From assembly GCA_947311845.1 (NCBI GenBank), contig CAMZMU010000111.1, forward strand, positions 10,359,028 through 10,423,027: DNA of 64,000 bases, written 5' to 3'. The DNA is from Poa pratensis. Lineage: Eukaryota; Streptophyta; Magnoliopsida; Poales; Poaceae. The position numbers were made by a program, and so were the translations under genes. The notes beneath the pieces were generated by a model that worked only from the letters and a program-made list of their open reading frames with translations, was not told the DNA's origin and made no database searches. Positions within the stretch are counted from its first letter, which is position 1; each line of letters starts with the position of its first letter. Of the stretch, positions 23,117-34,873 are shown piece by piece.

Positions 23117-25805
23117 GCTGGCCTCGTCCTGGGCCACCTTCCTCTCGCGGGCCTCCAGGCTCTCCCGCTGCGCAGATTGCTCCTTCTCAACCTGTTCGAC
23201 CTGCTCCTCGCGCTTGCGCAGCTCGGCCTCGCGGAGAGAGAGGTCTTCCCCGCATTGCACCAGTCACTGCTCGCGGGTGCTTAGGTCCTCGCGGAGCTTC
23301 CCCAAGCCTGACCTCACAGACTCAGAGTCCGCGATGATCTTCTTCTCGCGGGCCGCGAGCTCCTGGTACTTGGAGGCGATCTTCGCCTCGAGAGCCTCGC
23401 GTCCAGCCGCGACAGCCTCGCACTCGGCCTTGAGCTGCCCGAGGGTCTCCTCGGCCTCGCGGACCACGCTGGCGCGTACCTCCTCAGCGAAGCACCTCGC
23501 CTCCTCACGCCGCGCCTGGGCCGCCGCGTCTTCCTGACGGCAGCGGTCCCCGGTCTCGCGAAGGTGGGTCCAAGCCCGCGCGAGGTCGGCACGTTCCTCC
23601 GCCTCGGCGAGCTCTTCCTCGACGTACTGGGCCTCAAGTCCGTCGATCGCCTCTCTCGCCAAGCGAAAGACGGAGCCGCGGCGAGCTGCGCTCCAGCGTC
23701 GGCCTTGCAGGAACAGGGCCCGCGCGTCGCCATGGGGCCCGGAGGCCTCAATGCTTGCTGAGGGCCCCGGAGCACGTTGCCTTGGGCTTGGGGAGGACTC
23801 GGGACGCGCCTGGGGGCTCTGGCGAGAAACCTCTCCCTCTTCCGCGCCGCAGGCCTCTCGAGGGCCAGAAGTGCCCTCGCCATGATCCTCGACGTCCTTC
23901 TGCCCGCGGGGCACGCCCTACTGACCGTCAGGGGCAGGATCGGCCTGCCCCGTCGCGGCCGCTCCCGCCGCGGCCTCGGGGACCGCCGCTGTCGCCTCAG
24001 GGCCCGCGCTCGGTGGAGGCGGCGGCGCGGTGGCCTTCTCCATCTCAACGTCGACGCGCTCCTCCGCCGACGCCGTGGTCTTCGTCGCCGTCTCCTCTGT
24101 CGCCTTCTCCTGCCGCGCAGGAGAAGTGTCGGGCCGCACAAGCAACGGCGCGGTCGCCTCAGTCTCCCCCTCCTCGCGGCGCTCACCCGCAGGAGGAGGT
24201 GAGGCCGCAGCCTCATGGTGTGGCCCCTCAGCCGTGGGCGCTGCAGCCGCCGCTGCAGCACCAGAGCTCTCTCCGATCTTCCGGAGACTGCGACGCTTCG
24301 TCCCTGCGGGGAGCCTGGCAAGGAGAGCAAGCAAAATACCTCAAGAGGGGCACTCAAGAATGCATATCAGAAAGAAAGAAAACGGGGAACTTACTCAGCG
24401 GTGTCTATCCATCTCTTCGCCGCCCGCCGCGGCTGCGGGGCACTCACCTCCGCCTCCTTTGGAGCCCCGGCAGTCCTGTCGTGGCTCGCCTTGGCGCGGG
24501 GCTCGCAGCGGCCTGGCAAGGCCTCTTCGTTGCTCTCCTCCTCCTCCTCGGTGCGTCGCGAGGGGACGACGAGGTACGGGTCATCACTGCCTGAAGAGAC
24601 CTCGTGAATCTCCGCCTCAGGCTGTGCGTCCCTCGAGGAGCTCGTGTTCCCCACCGAGGATTTGGGGCCTCCCAAGGCACCATCAACATCCGCATCTGAC
24701 ATCGCAGGCGTCTCCGTCTCCTCCTCGCCTTCGGCCGGCGCCGCCTGCAACGCCGACTCCGGATTGCTGCGGGGCCCAACCTGCCCCTCGGGCATCAAGC
24801 CCCACTGGTCAAACTTGGGCATCGCCTCCACGAATTCGAGTCGAGATTCGACCGCGAACCTGTGGAGCGGTCCGCGTAGTGAGATTTCGGCCTGGGGATG
24901 GACGGAGAGGTGAAGAGGATCTCCATGATGCCGTCCAGCTCTGCCTTCTGGAAGTTGGTAGGACTCAGACGCATATCGTCCGTCGGGCCAGAGTACATCC
25001 ACATCGGCTCCGAGTGCGACTGGAGCGGAGCGATGCGGCGCCTCACGAAGTCCTTGGCCACCATCTGGCCGGTGAGGCCGGCCTCGCGAACCTCCCCCAG
25101 GCGCTAGACCACGCTGCCAAGTCCTGGGCCCGCGAGAGGCTCACTCGCCCAGCATCTTCTCTTCGTCGGGGGCGCATCAGGCATCTCGAAGAAGGGACTC
25201 GCTCTCCCGGCATCCACGAAGAACCACCGCCTGCGGAAGTCCTCCACCTTCTTCGACACATTGGAGACAGCGAGATCGCCGGCCCAAGCGATGGGGATGT
25301 AGACGCTGCCCATGCCGTCAGTGATGCGGAAGGAGACGCACCCCGTCTGCTCGTTGCTCGCCGTGAACCGGAGTGCGTAGAAGCTGCGGAAGAGGGCCAC
25401 CGAGGGCCTGATCCCAATGTACACCTCGCAGAAGTAGGGGAAGATGGAGAGGATGAGGATGGAGTTGGGATGAAGGTGGAGAATCTGAATCTGGTAGAAC
25501 TCCAGGACCGCCAGAAAGAAGTCAGAGAAAGGAGGCAAGAGCCCGGCGAAGAGGGTGTGAAGGAAGATGGGGTAGAATCCAGCGCCGAGTGTGCCGGGGA
25601 CGCACGCCGGCTTGAGCACCGTCGCACCCCACACGTTGGTCTCGGAGGCCGCCATGTGGCGCACCTTGTCCAGCTGCGCCACCGTGCCGACGCGGTATCC
25701 CACCAGCGTCGGCTTCAGGAGGCCGTCCTGCTTCATCGCTGTAGGCTCGCTCTCCTGCACCACCGCCTTGCCCTTCCTGGAGCCATCGGCTTTCTTGGGC
25801 GACAT
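23117..25805 (-). pseudogene. antisense accessory gene of element B ('Transposase_28' domain plus coiled coil), main part
   Basis: The start ATG is at 25805-25803 (MSPKKADGSRKGKAVVQ). Exon 1 runs to 24395 and ends at a GTAAGTT donor; exon 2 starts at 24314 after a TTGCCAG acceptor and continues to 23117, then to 7870-7980 beyond element A. The first half resembles the gypsy-type transposon domain PF04195 (FLAVLEFYQIQILHLHPN, SIFPYFCEVYIGI). The second half is a long coiled coil (EEELAEAEERADLARAW, LGQLKAECEAVAAGREA). In-frame stops near 25105 and 23268 and the 15 kb insertion break it. It is a distant homologue of the accessory gene of element A. Confidence 0.72.
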
Positions 25806-25910
25806 CGCGGCCAGAACTCGGAGAAGAAGAGGATCGAAGCTGATGCGTGCTCTGGGAAGGAGGCGAAGGAGTAATGAGCAGAGTAATGATGTTCGCACCA
25901 AGCTCTCAGA

Positions 25911-25920
25911 CTTTATAGCC
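25911..25920 (-). promoter_or_regulatory. TATA box for antisense accessory gene of element B
   Basis: On the - strand GGCTATAAAG lies about 105 bp upstream of the ATG at 25805. It parallels the TATA box of the element A accessory gene. Confidence 0.5.
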
Positions 25921-26089
25921 ACAGCGAGCCGTTTCCCAGACGTGGTGGACCCCACTACGGCGCCCGTTACCGTCGAGGAGATCGTGACTTCGTGGGCGGC
26001 CGTTGCTCGCCACGTGTCTCGGACCAGGCAGGCTTTTGGGACCCACGAAGCTTCGCCTGCGCCCACGAGACTACGGCGTGCCCATCGCG

Positions 26090-26103
26090 GACCCGGGGGC
26101 TAC
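26090..26103 (+). other. polypurine tract of element B
   Basis: A G-rich tract CGGGGGCTAC sits immediately before the TGTGGGCC start of the 3' LTR, on the same strand as the B pol genes. Confidence 0.65.
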
Positions 26104-26974
26104 TGTGGGCCTAGTGGAAACCAGGATCCACGGGCCGGCCTGTCACAGCCCTCGACACTCCACAGAGGATTTCGCTAAGGACCAGGCGTCCTAGCCTGGC
26201 AAGCCTCGCGAGGGACATTCTCCTCGCGAGGGCTTCTCCCGTTGGAAATATCGCTAAGTCCTGGCGCACGACAGCGCCTCCCTCACGAGGCCCCCCTCGC
26301 GAGGCGTCAAGTACTCGAAGGCCTCGGCGAGGCATTCCAGCCCTCGCAAGGTTCCTTCGACTGAAAGCAAGCTCTGTCTCCGCGACAGAGCACACATGGC
26401 CTCTGCGCCCGCCGCAGAGTGACGCGCGCGCCTGCGCGCAGTGACAACGACGCCGCAGTTGCCGTTCTAGTGATTAAAGTGGTCAACAAAGCTACGCCAA
26501 GCAAAGGAGGCAAGAAGGCTTGCCATTCCGGTGATAAGGGGACCGTTGGCCGCTACGCTCCAAGACGACGTCACCGTGGGGCAAGCCACGGACCTCTCCA
26601 GCGCCAGCCCACTGTCCTTGATGGACGGTGGCTTTTTCTGCCAAGAGGACGACGCTCCCTGCCATGGACCGAGTCCATGGGCAACCCCGTGACCGTGCAT
26701 TGTCCTCCTCCTTCGTCGCCATGTGGTAGCCCTTCCCGCCTAGATGAATTGGGGGAAGAGGCCCGAGGCACCTATATAAGGAGGCAGTGTACGACCAAGG
26801 AAGGGCATTCGGGATCCTCCATTCAGTCCCCCATTCCTTCCACCATAGTTCCTCTCGAACACAACTCTCTGTCCTGTAACCTCCACAAGCAGTGCAATAC
26901 AACCAAGCAGGAGTAGGGTCTTGCACCTCACGGTGGCCCGAACCTGGGTAGCGGCTCGTCTCTACTCTCTGCCA
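26104..26974 (+). repeat. 3' LTR of element B
   Basis: It starts TGTGGGCCTAG after the polypurine tract and contains CCTATATAAG at 26771-26780 on the + strand. It probably ends at CTCTGCCA near 26974. The other LTR is outside the window, so the exact end and target duplication cannot be confirmed. Confidence 0.65.
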
Positions 26975-28000
26975 TGATGTATCTCATAGTAAAAGGGTCT
27001 GCTATATTCCATTTTTTGCCTTGTTGTACCTGAAATATATCATAGATGTCTCCTGTTATTGTTTTACTAGAAGAACCTCCTCCATTGCTGTTGCTAGCAT
27101 CCTGCTGTAAAATGTGATTTAGTTGTCAGGTAAAGCAACATGCCGTAACTATTTTCAGGGAATATTGTTTTTCATACCTGGAGTTGGTGTGCTGTATCAG
27201 TCGAGCCGGAAATGTCACTTTCACCTCGTAGCAGTGCTAAGTAGGAGAAATTCCCCTGAACATAATCATTTTTGCATGAATTTTTACGCGAGATGTAGAA
27301 TATGAAAATCTAAACCGTTTCAAGAAATTTATCAGGTAGTACCTGCAAAAGCTGTTGCTCATTCATCTCTAATTCTTTAATGCTCATCTCTGATTCTTTA
27401 GTGTTCATTGTTTGCTTGCCCTTCTCAGTATCCATTGTTTTTACATGTGCACAAGTAGGTAACTGATATATATAGTTGATGTTGGAATATCAAGTCTTAT
27501 TGTAGCATATTTTTTGTATCAAATCATCTCTGGATTTGACTGTTTTCTAATTTATTGTTGTGCAGGCACATTGATTTTTTCCTTCATTTTTGTGAGCTCA
27601 GTGCTAAAAGTAGCAGAGCATCTAGATGACAGATTCCAGGTTTGACAACTTACCATGTAAGAATTCACTTTTTGTTATGTTTTTGTTGGGGACACATTGT
27701 AGTAGATCACAAATGCAACCTGTTTGATGCAATCCCTAGTCGTTTTCTGAGTGTATGCAGTTCAGTTCTTGTCTAGGATTCAGTTTTTACAGTGCACCCA
27801 AAATAGGTTCAGAGAAATGCACCTGGGATTCCTGAGTTTTCTGAGGCACAGGTATGTCATCTAGCAGACCTTGCTGTGATCTCCCTCCTATCTGCAGTTC
27901 TTCCATCCCCCTCCTCTGATCTCTCTCCTTATCTGTTTTCGTTGCGTTTCATGGGGATTTCGATCTGGGAGAAGCGTAGCATAGGCTGCTATGCGGCACT
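26975..28000. other. AT-rich intergenic sequence, nothing recognised
   Basis: No convincing ORF, splice structure or repeat end was seen between the element B LTR and the 18-bp repeat at 28001. The T-rich stretches carry no domain. Confidence 0.5.
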
Positions 28001-28018
28001 GAAGATTGGGAAGGGGGG

Positions 28019-29455
28019 GGGGGAATTTGACATGCAGAAAAGTCCTTTGTAGATAATCCCCTCCTCTCCCGAAAACCTAGCCCCCCGCGTCGCCGCCGCG
28101 GGCGACCGGTGGCTCCCTGCGCCGCCACCTCTCCGTCCCTTCTACCCTTCTTCCTCCGCCTCGCCGCCGCCGGGGGGCGCTGCCGGGCAAAGCCCGGGCA
28201 GCGTCGGCGGCGGCGGGGCCGTTTTTCTCCCTCGCGCGGCGGCTGCGGCGCGGAACGTGGCGGCTGGGCGGGGGCGCGGCTCTCGGCGTGGGGGGCAGCG
28301 GCGTGGCGGCGAGCTCCGGCTGGCGGCGGCGTGGAGGCTGCGTGGTCCGGCGCGCTCGGGCAGCGACGGCGCTCAACAGCGTCGGTTCGAGCTCGAGCGG
28401 GGCAGCGGCCTCATGTCGGTGGCCGGCCATCAAGGCCATGGGCGGGCGCTCGCGTCGGCCGTGGCGGCAGTGGTTCAACGACGACGACAGTTGGGGACAG
28501 CACCGGCGGCAGGGTAGGTTGAGATCGGGTTGGCCATGGCTAGGGTTTCCTGGCCCAGATCTGGGCCCTGTGGGCCCGATCTGGGTTTTATGGGCCCCGA
28601 CCGGTGCGCACGCTCTGAGACTTTCTGCAGGGGGACAACTTCGACCATGGCGCTGCAGCGTGGCGGCGGGACTGGTCGGGCCTGATCCGGGCCAGTGAGG
28701 CTGATCTGGGCCTGACCGGACCTGCTGCCGCGTCCGTCGGCGACTGTCCAGAGTCCTGGACGGTGGAGGACGGGATCTCCTCCTATCGGTTGCGGTTTGT
28801 CGCCCTCGTGGGCCTGGTTCTTTCGCTGGCCCCACTTGTTCATCACGGTGACCCTACGACTTGTTGGTCCCTTGGCTTGAGGTTGCGGACGCCGGGGCGG
28901 CGGCCCTGGAAGGTGGACTGCACGGGCGTCTCTGCGGCGAGCGACATGGCGGTGGTGATGGTCTTGGTTTTTGGTCGTGTGGATGGCGAGAAGCGGACGT
29001 TGGGGGTTCCTGGAGTTGGTGGCGGCAACTCCCAGTTCGTGGTTGGGAGACCATTCTCGGGGGTGATGGGCGATCCATCTGTGCGGACGTTGTGCGAAGG
29101 TTTTTCCGAGCGAAAGCTCTGCGCTCCGGCGCCAATGGCGGCGATGCTTGCGGGTATCGTTACCCTCTTGGGGGTGTTGTTGTGGTTACCCTCGCTGCGT
29201 TAGGGTTCCGGGTGAAAACCCTTGACCATTTCGGTCTCGTCGGCGGCGGCGTGTTACGTCGTTACCCTCCTGTGGGCGTCGTCGTGGAGCCTCGTCACTT
29301 AGGGCTTGTTTCGTTGTCCTCGGTGGCAAGTTTGGTTCTTCTTGTTTATCTTTTTCCTATCTTTGATCTGCTTTGTAAGAGGTTCCCCTCATCACATTGT
29401 ATCGGTACGGCCGTTGAGGCTTTATTTATAAAGCGGGGCTACGGCCTATTTCGTC
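28019..29455 (+). mobile_element. retroposon-like insertion (LINE-like) with 18-bp target duplication
   Basis: Identical 18-bp direct repeats GAAGATTGGGAAGGGGGG flank it (28001-28018 and 29456-29473). It starts with a GC-rich leader (CCTAGCCCCCCGCG) and ends with TTATTTATAAAGCGGGGC then CTACGGCCTATTTCGTC, which resembles Triticeae LINE 3' ends as remembered. No reverse transcriptase or endonuclease is seen, and there is no poly-A tail. Probably a truncated or non-autonomous LINE relative. Confidence 0.5.
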
Positions 29456-29473
29456 GAAGATTGGGAAGGGGGG

Positions 29474-30560
29474 AGTAGTGGGAGCACGTTCCTCTCTTTC
29501 TTGGGGGAGAAGAAGATCAGTTCTGGGCCTGGGTCTGCAGGATCTGGAGCCTATACTATGCGCCTCCTTCAGCCATAGTAGCAACTTGTTTCTGGGCCCG
29601 TTTTTAGCCCAGATTCTGCAACGACTCGAAACTGAAGAACTCAAGGAAAAAATGTGTCTGTTTGCTGCTACTGTCGAACAGACAGAAAACTTGAGTAGTT
29701 TCTTTTTGAGTCATTTCTGTTTGTACAGCTGTCGGTATCTCATTGGTCTTCAAAAGTGTCTGTTCCTGAAAATGAAAACAGCTAGCTGTGAGATAGACAG
29801 TCCCTAAATTTATTGAGGGCATAGACAACCAAACCGCCCTACTAAAATCTAAAGATATGCCATAACGAGCCAGCCTATGAGGCTCACCAAATAAATTACA
29901 AAGTTAATAGATATGTTTTCGACGTATCAGCTCTGATTGCACATTACATTATTGACATTTTATGCCATTGATATTCGATCTGCAGACTCCACAACAAACT
30001 CTGGGAATAGCAATAAGACTCCATCAAAGGTGAACATGTCATCCTCAAACTCCATTCAATGCGGCTCAAAGAACACCACCCCTAATTAAAGGTTCTACAC
30101 ACAAGGCTCGAGGAACAAGGATAAACCTCCAACATGGGTTACAACATCTCTAGCAGAACCGGTTAAAAGTGGTCAAATCCAAATATTTAAAGTCTCAGTC
30201 GAAAATGCGAACGGAACATATTCCGAAAAAAGACTCGACCCAGATTTTTTTCCTACTCCCCGGATATTATCATCTCTGTGCCCCGAACAACCAGTTTCGG
30301 AGTTGATATACACGTCCCAACACGCACATACCGAAGCCGGTCAACGCGTCCGTCGACGCAGACGTCGGCGACTTCTGAGCTCGATCCCACGAAGAGAAGA
30401 CTCGATTCCGGCGTCAATCTTTGATTTTCGACGAGGAGGTTTGATTCCGAATAATTTTGTGCGAATGAGCCAATCTTATCGATTGTTTGTCCATCACCTC
30501 CTTTGGGCTATCATTCAAGCATGCAGTGGTTGTTGTGTATAAGGTATCTTCACTTGCATG
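29474..30560. other. intergenic sequence, nothing recognised
   Basis: No gene model is supported. The piece at 29910-29929 (on the - strand TGATACGTCGAAAACATATC) resembles an LTR start, but no partner end or target duplication was found. Confidence 0.4.
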
Positions 30561-30563
30561 AAC

Positions 30564-30593
30564 CACTACTACAGATCCGAGTTTTACAGTCGG
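30564..30593 (+). repeat. left terminal inverted repeat of the CACTA element
   Basis: CACTACTAC... through AGTCGG; the partner is at 44508-44536. Preceded by AAC. Confidence 0.9.
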
Positions 30594-31310
30594 ATCCCGT
30601 CCATGGGCCTCAGCCGGTTTTCCCATCCGGATCGAAGCAACAGTCGAGGATAATCCAGACTACCGGAGCCGGTTCAGACGCGTGGCTGGGAAACTAGTCC
30701 CCGCAGACGGTTTTTTGAACAACCCGCCTCTGCAACCCGAGGCGGGCGGAGCTAAGAACCGCCGCGCGCGTCGGCGGCGGGCTGGTTCTTCGACCGGCTC
30801 TACTGACACGGAACATCCGGAGTTTACCCAGACGTCCCGGCAGTGGTTGGAAGCGGCTAGGAAAAAAAACAGGCTGGGGTTGTAGGCGTCGGTTCAATTT
30901 TTTAGGCGGTTCCGATTTACCCGGAGCTTCCGACAGAGCCAAGGCCTTCCGTGTTTGCCGTTCGGGATAGGATCTGTCCGGAGTGTCTGCGTTTACCCGG
31001 AAAATCATATATCCGGAAGGTACGTCCTTTTCTGGAACCTATCATGCCCACTATTTCAGAATCGAGCAAAATAATTAATATTGATGCTGAATAGTTAATT
31101 AGCACATATATTGCTAATCAAGCAGAATTCCATTACATGGCGACTAATAACAAATAAAGGACTTCTGAATATCATACATTGGTAGCTGAACTCTAACTGT
31201 TTCAAATGAGACGACACAAATCATTGATCTCTAACCACAAACGGCGGCGGCTTGTCACTGTCGTCCAGGGGCTTATTCGCCAGCACCGTATGAACCAAGA
31301 ATTGTGCCAT

Positions 31311-33224
31311 TTACATGCGGAACGTACTTAAATATGCGATCGTCATTTGCTTCTCCTCGATTTCAGGATGTTGTACATAATGTTCAGAGCACTAATGATT
31401 ATGAATGACTAAGCAAGTATATTATATTCGTACAAGGAAACAAAAGATGTTTTAATACCTCGCCTTCATTTAATCCCAGCACCATCCAATCAATCATGAG
31501 GTCAACATGGTTGGCAACATAGAACGCGCCCGTTGCCATTGAGCCAGCCGGCTGTAGGAGGCACTGAGACAAAAAAATGTAGAAACTTTGTGAGATGTAC
31601 TAATTAAAGTTAATATATTATTTGCATATATTAACTTCAGGTGGAAAACTAACCTTATAGTTCGGGAAGTGGGTTAGTTTGGCAAAACCCCTGTCTCCTA
31701 TATCGCCTCCTTTCAGCTTGACGTATCCGAATGCTCTGAATGAGTAAAGGTTGAAAATAACATAGGTATATCATGTGATGTCTTACACTCCTGCTAAACA
31801 TAAATATCGTATATATAGGTGTACATGAAAATAAACAGTCACCTGTCAAGAAGCTTGGACACGGTCTGAACATCTACCATCCTACGAGAATCAAGATAGT
31901 AGACATTGCCATTCACAAGAGAGATTGCAATAAGGATCCAGTGGGCGATTTTTGAGCTACAAAATATGTACTTAGTGTTACAAGCTAGTCAATCAAAGTT
32001 GTGTCGTTAGAGTTAACTAATGAAAAAAAATGAGATTCTCCATTACTTTACCTTGTCTTAAATGGCCATAGGATTAAATCCTTATCTTTAGTACGCCACA
32101 TCACATAGACCATGTAATCCTTGACACACCTCTCATTTATTTTCATCTGTCGCTCCAATGAAAACAGATAGTCCATGAAGACTACTTTTGGGGATTGCTT
32201 CTCGTCCATCAGATGTTTCCTACATAAACCATGTATATTAATAACATGTAATAAATGTGACGGTAGCGTAGATATGAGAAAGCATTGAAGATAAGTACTT
32301 ACAATCTCATGACGCTCATAATGTTGTCGGGCATGTCTGTGGCCTGCACAATGCAACGAAAATCGAACCACGTGATCAGGAACTCGCGGACCATTTTGAG
32401 ATCGATCGGTCTGTACCTAACAAAAAATCCCTTGGTTTTACGCGTCTTGTATTCTGGCACACAGAGCGACAGCAGATATTTTAGCTCAAGGGGAATTTCC
32501 GGCTGAGATGTAACCACTCTATCATTTTGTTTAGGAGAGAGTGACAACAAAGGAGGTTTCACCAAAGCACCAAGGATATCGTCACGTCCTACAACCACTA
32601 GATCTGCATCGTACATTCAAAGTTAGTAAATTATGTATCAGCATAATGTCAACATATAACTATATATCTTTGTAGAAATAGGGCTATATATATAATATAA
32701 CCTGACTCCTCCTCGATCATCAACTTCTTTTTATTTCTGGAGTCCAAGATAGTAGCCTTGAAGAATTCTTGGTCACCATCTAAACACACCACTATCTGAT
32801 CGTCATAGGATAAACGGTAGTGCTTCATAAGATGGAGCCAGTCTCCCCCGGTTATCCTTGTTCTTTCCTCTTCCTTGTTGAGATCAAGTTCATACAGAAT
32901 GACATCTTGAGTCACAATTTTCATCTCTCGGCCACCAGTAATTTCAGTTAACTGTTCCCTGACATTGCAAGGAACATACTATATACAATAAAGAGAAGAG
33001 TCATTTTCTTTGTTTACATGACACATTGAAATTAGGACAACTGAATTATGCATGATATAGGGACAGAGTAGAGAGAGACAGTAATTAACAACAACAACAA
33101 CAAGTCGACCACTTACCATGTAATCTTCGTACCCCATATGCATAGTTAGAAAGAAAAAAGAGCTGCGTCGTGTCTTCTCCATTCTGCACCGGCCTTCAAT
33201 GTTGCGGCACACTGGGCAAATAGC
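31311..33224 (-). CDS. B3-like domain plus Ulp1-like domain protein (8 exons, first exon uncertain)
   Basis: Exons on the - strand: 33224-33117, 32978-32702, 32603-32303, 32219-32052, 31956-31843, 31735-31654, 31563-31459 and 31355-31311 (TAA). All have GT..AG borders and every junction keeps phase, which argues for a real spliced gene. Exon 1 has a CPVC...GRC cysteine cluster and a possible start at MEKTRR. Exons 1-2 form a B3-like domain (YVPCNVREQL, GDWLHLMKHYRLSYDDQI, FFKATILD). Exons 4-7 have the order of a Ulp1/C48 peptidase: LILWPFKT, then HWILIAISLVNGNVYYLDSR, then LLQPAGSMATGAFYV. In active enzymes the last motif has Cys where Thr stands here, so proteolysis is doubtful. The upstream exon is unresolved. 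Possible role: DNA-bound SUMO-pathway-like factor (inference only). Confidence 0.65.
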
Positions 33225-33973
33225 CTAATAAATAAGATTTTGAAATTAGAGTCACCCAGATGTGTAGTGCATAGACCGGCAAAACCGCGTACCATTTTCG
33301 ATTACAAGCTTGAGGGGGACGACGCCGGCCGGCTTGAAGTAGCTAGAGCCGCGTGGCAGACGGCAAGGGTGAGACGCGGGATGCAGAGAGGCTGCCGGGC
33401 CGGTAAGTGTCGAAGAGGAAACATGTAGCAGTGAGCAAGGTGCGGGCGGAGGTGTGGCTGGGAGGGGCTGATCACTGCCGAGCACGTGAGGGAGCGGGGG
33501 TAGCTGGTGGTGCTCCGCCACAATGGAGAGGATCGACGCCTTTGTGGCGGAGGGAAGGTAAGGGCTCCGCGGTAGGTGGGTGGAACACGCGGCGGCGAGG
33601 GGGGGGGGGGGGGGACGAGACAAAGTGCGCGGGGTGTGAGTGACAGAAACGAGTGGGGGTCAAAATTCGAACGAAATGTGTGCGGAGGGAAACTGTCCCA
33701 GGGCCAAAATATCCCCGCAAAAACGAAATTTCCGTACCAATGTCAAACTAGTTAGACGGTCTGGGTATTGCAAGAACTTAACAAGATTATGAGTACACAT
33801 ACGAAAGAGGAATTTACAAAGAGGGCAAATTTCGTGATAATTGCAAACATACAAAGATGAACATAGACAAGTAAGGACAATTTAACAAGATTAAGAGTAG
33901 ACATTTAGAAAGATTGGAACATAAACTTAAGTCTACTTAAACATAGATGAAACTAAGGACAATCGTCGTTGGA
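33225..33973. other. CACTA interior between the B3-Ulp1 gene and the broken ORF
   Basis: Contains a 16-G run at about 33599-33614 and may hold the promoter and first exon of the B3-Ulp1 gene. No first exon could be chosen with confidence. Confidence 0.4.
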
Positions 33974-34773
33974 TTAGTCGAGGACGATCACAGCGTCGTC
34001 TACGGAGTTGCGCAATGCGGCCTTGGTGCCAGGCCAGAACGGATTGTCGCCAGGCTCGACCTGTGGAGGTGGCACCGATTGGATCTCGTCCATCGCAACT
34101 ATGCCCGCCTCGACAGCCGACCAGTCGATGGGCCGGCTGGAGGAGTCGAATGCCCTGAGGTCGTGCTTGACCACGTTCTCAATCAACGAGCGCGTCATCT
34201 CTTCCAAGCTGTCCAACCCCACCTAGTGCTCTGGCTTGACGACGGGCTCAACCGACGCGCACATCATCTCTTGAAATCCCTCCCACTCCGCCTCGGGCTC
34301 CGGCTTCTTTGTGGGCTCAAGCGACGCGCGCATCATCTCTTCCCACCCCTCCCACTCGACCTCGGGCTCGTGAACTGCTTGACGGGCGGGTGCCGCTGCG
34401 CTCACCGCGTCGGCGGGGGCTTCGACCCACAGCTGGCGTCGTGCCTCCGTGTTCCACCGCTTCGGCGTTCGGCCTAAGCGGGAGGAGCGGCGCTTGGCTT
34501 CGTGTTCACGCTCGAACACTTGTCCCAGTATGGAGCACTCGCCCCGTACTTCGGGTCCGCCCGCAGCGCCGGCGATGGCAAGCGCAACCTGAGTTCGGCG
34601 ATCGCCATTGCCCGGGCGCGGCCTGTCGGCGGCGGCGGCACGGGGACACCGTCAAGGTCGAGGTGCCACCCTTTCGGTATGTGGGAGTCCGGCGGCGCGG
34701 GGAGACCGGAGGCTGCCAGATCGGACGCCCTCGCCGTGTTCACGTACGGCCTGACATGTACGCGGCGGCTCAT
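33974..34773 (-). pseudogene. conserved TE-associated ORF, frameshifted
   Basis: Pieces read from MSRRVHVRPYVNTARASDLA (34773) through PDSHIPKGWHLDLDGVPVPP and ADPKYGASAPYWDK. A one-base loss near 34520 then shifts to FEREHEAKRRSSRLGRTPKR, followed by two EWEG..EMM.AS.EP repeats. A TAG near 34223 interrupts before GLDSLEEMTRSLIENVV, and the frame ends at 33974. The repeat pattern resembles uncharacterised grass transposon-associated proteins as remembered; no function is known. Confidence 0.5.
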
Positions 34774-34873
34774 TTGTTCCCCGCGTCGTGCCTCGGCCTC
34801 CGCATCTTCACGGTGGCGGCGGCGGCTATGGATCTACACGGTGGCCGGAGAGGGGCGTTGGGTGCTCGGATAG

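Larger units (their letters stand above)
1..26974 (+). mobile_element. Ty3/gypsy element B (partial, 5' end off-window), host of nested insertions
   Basis: The sense strand carries protease, then reverse transcriptase and RNase H, then an antisense accessory gene, a polypurine tract and a 3' LTR. That is the order of Tat-lineage plant gypsy elements. The parts are 1-452, 5584-7980 and 23117-26974, separated by two younger insertions with exact 5-bp target duplications. Removing the first restores one reading frame from protease into reverse transcriptase; removing the second rejoins the antisense coiled-coil gene. No integrase is present between RNase H and the accessory gene. Gag and 5' LTR are upstream of the window. 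The family name is not known with certainty. Confidence 0.85.

Noticed and set aside
28077..28835. 252-codon ORF on the - strand and overlapping + ORFs
   Set aside because: Low-complexity Arg/Pro/Ala product of a GC-rich leader in the LINE-like insertion.
29905..29929. Possible LTR start TGATACGTCGAAAACATATC on the - strand
   Set aside because: No matching end, second LTR or 5-bp duplication was found.
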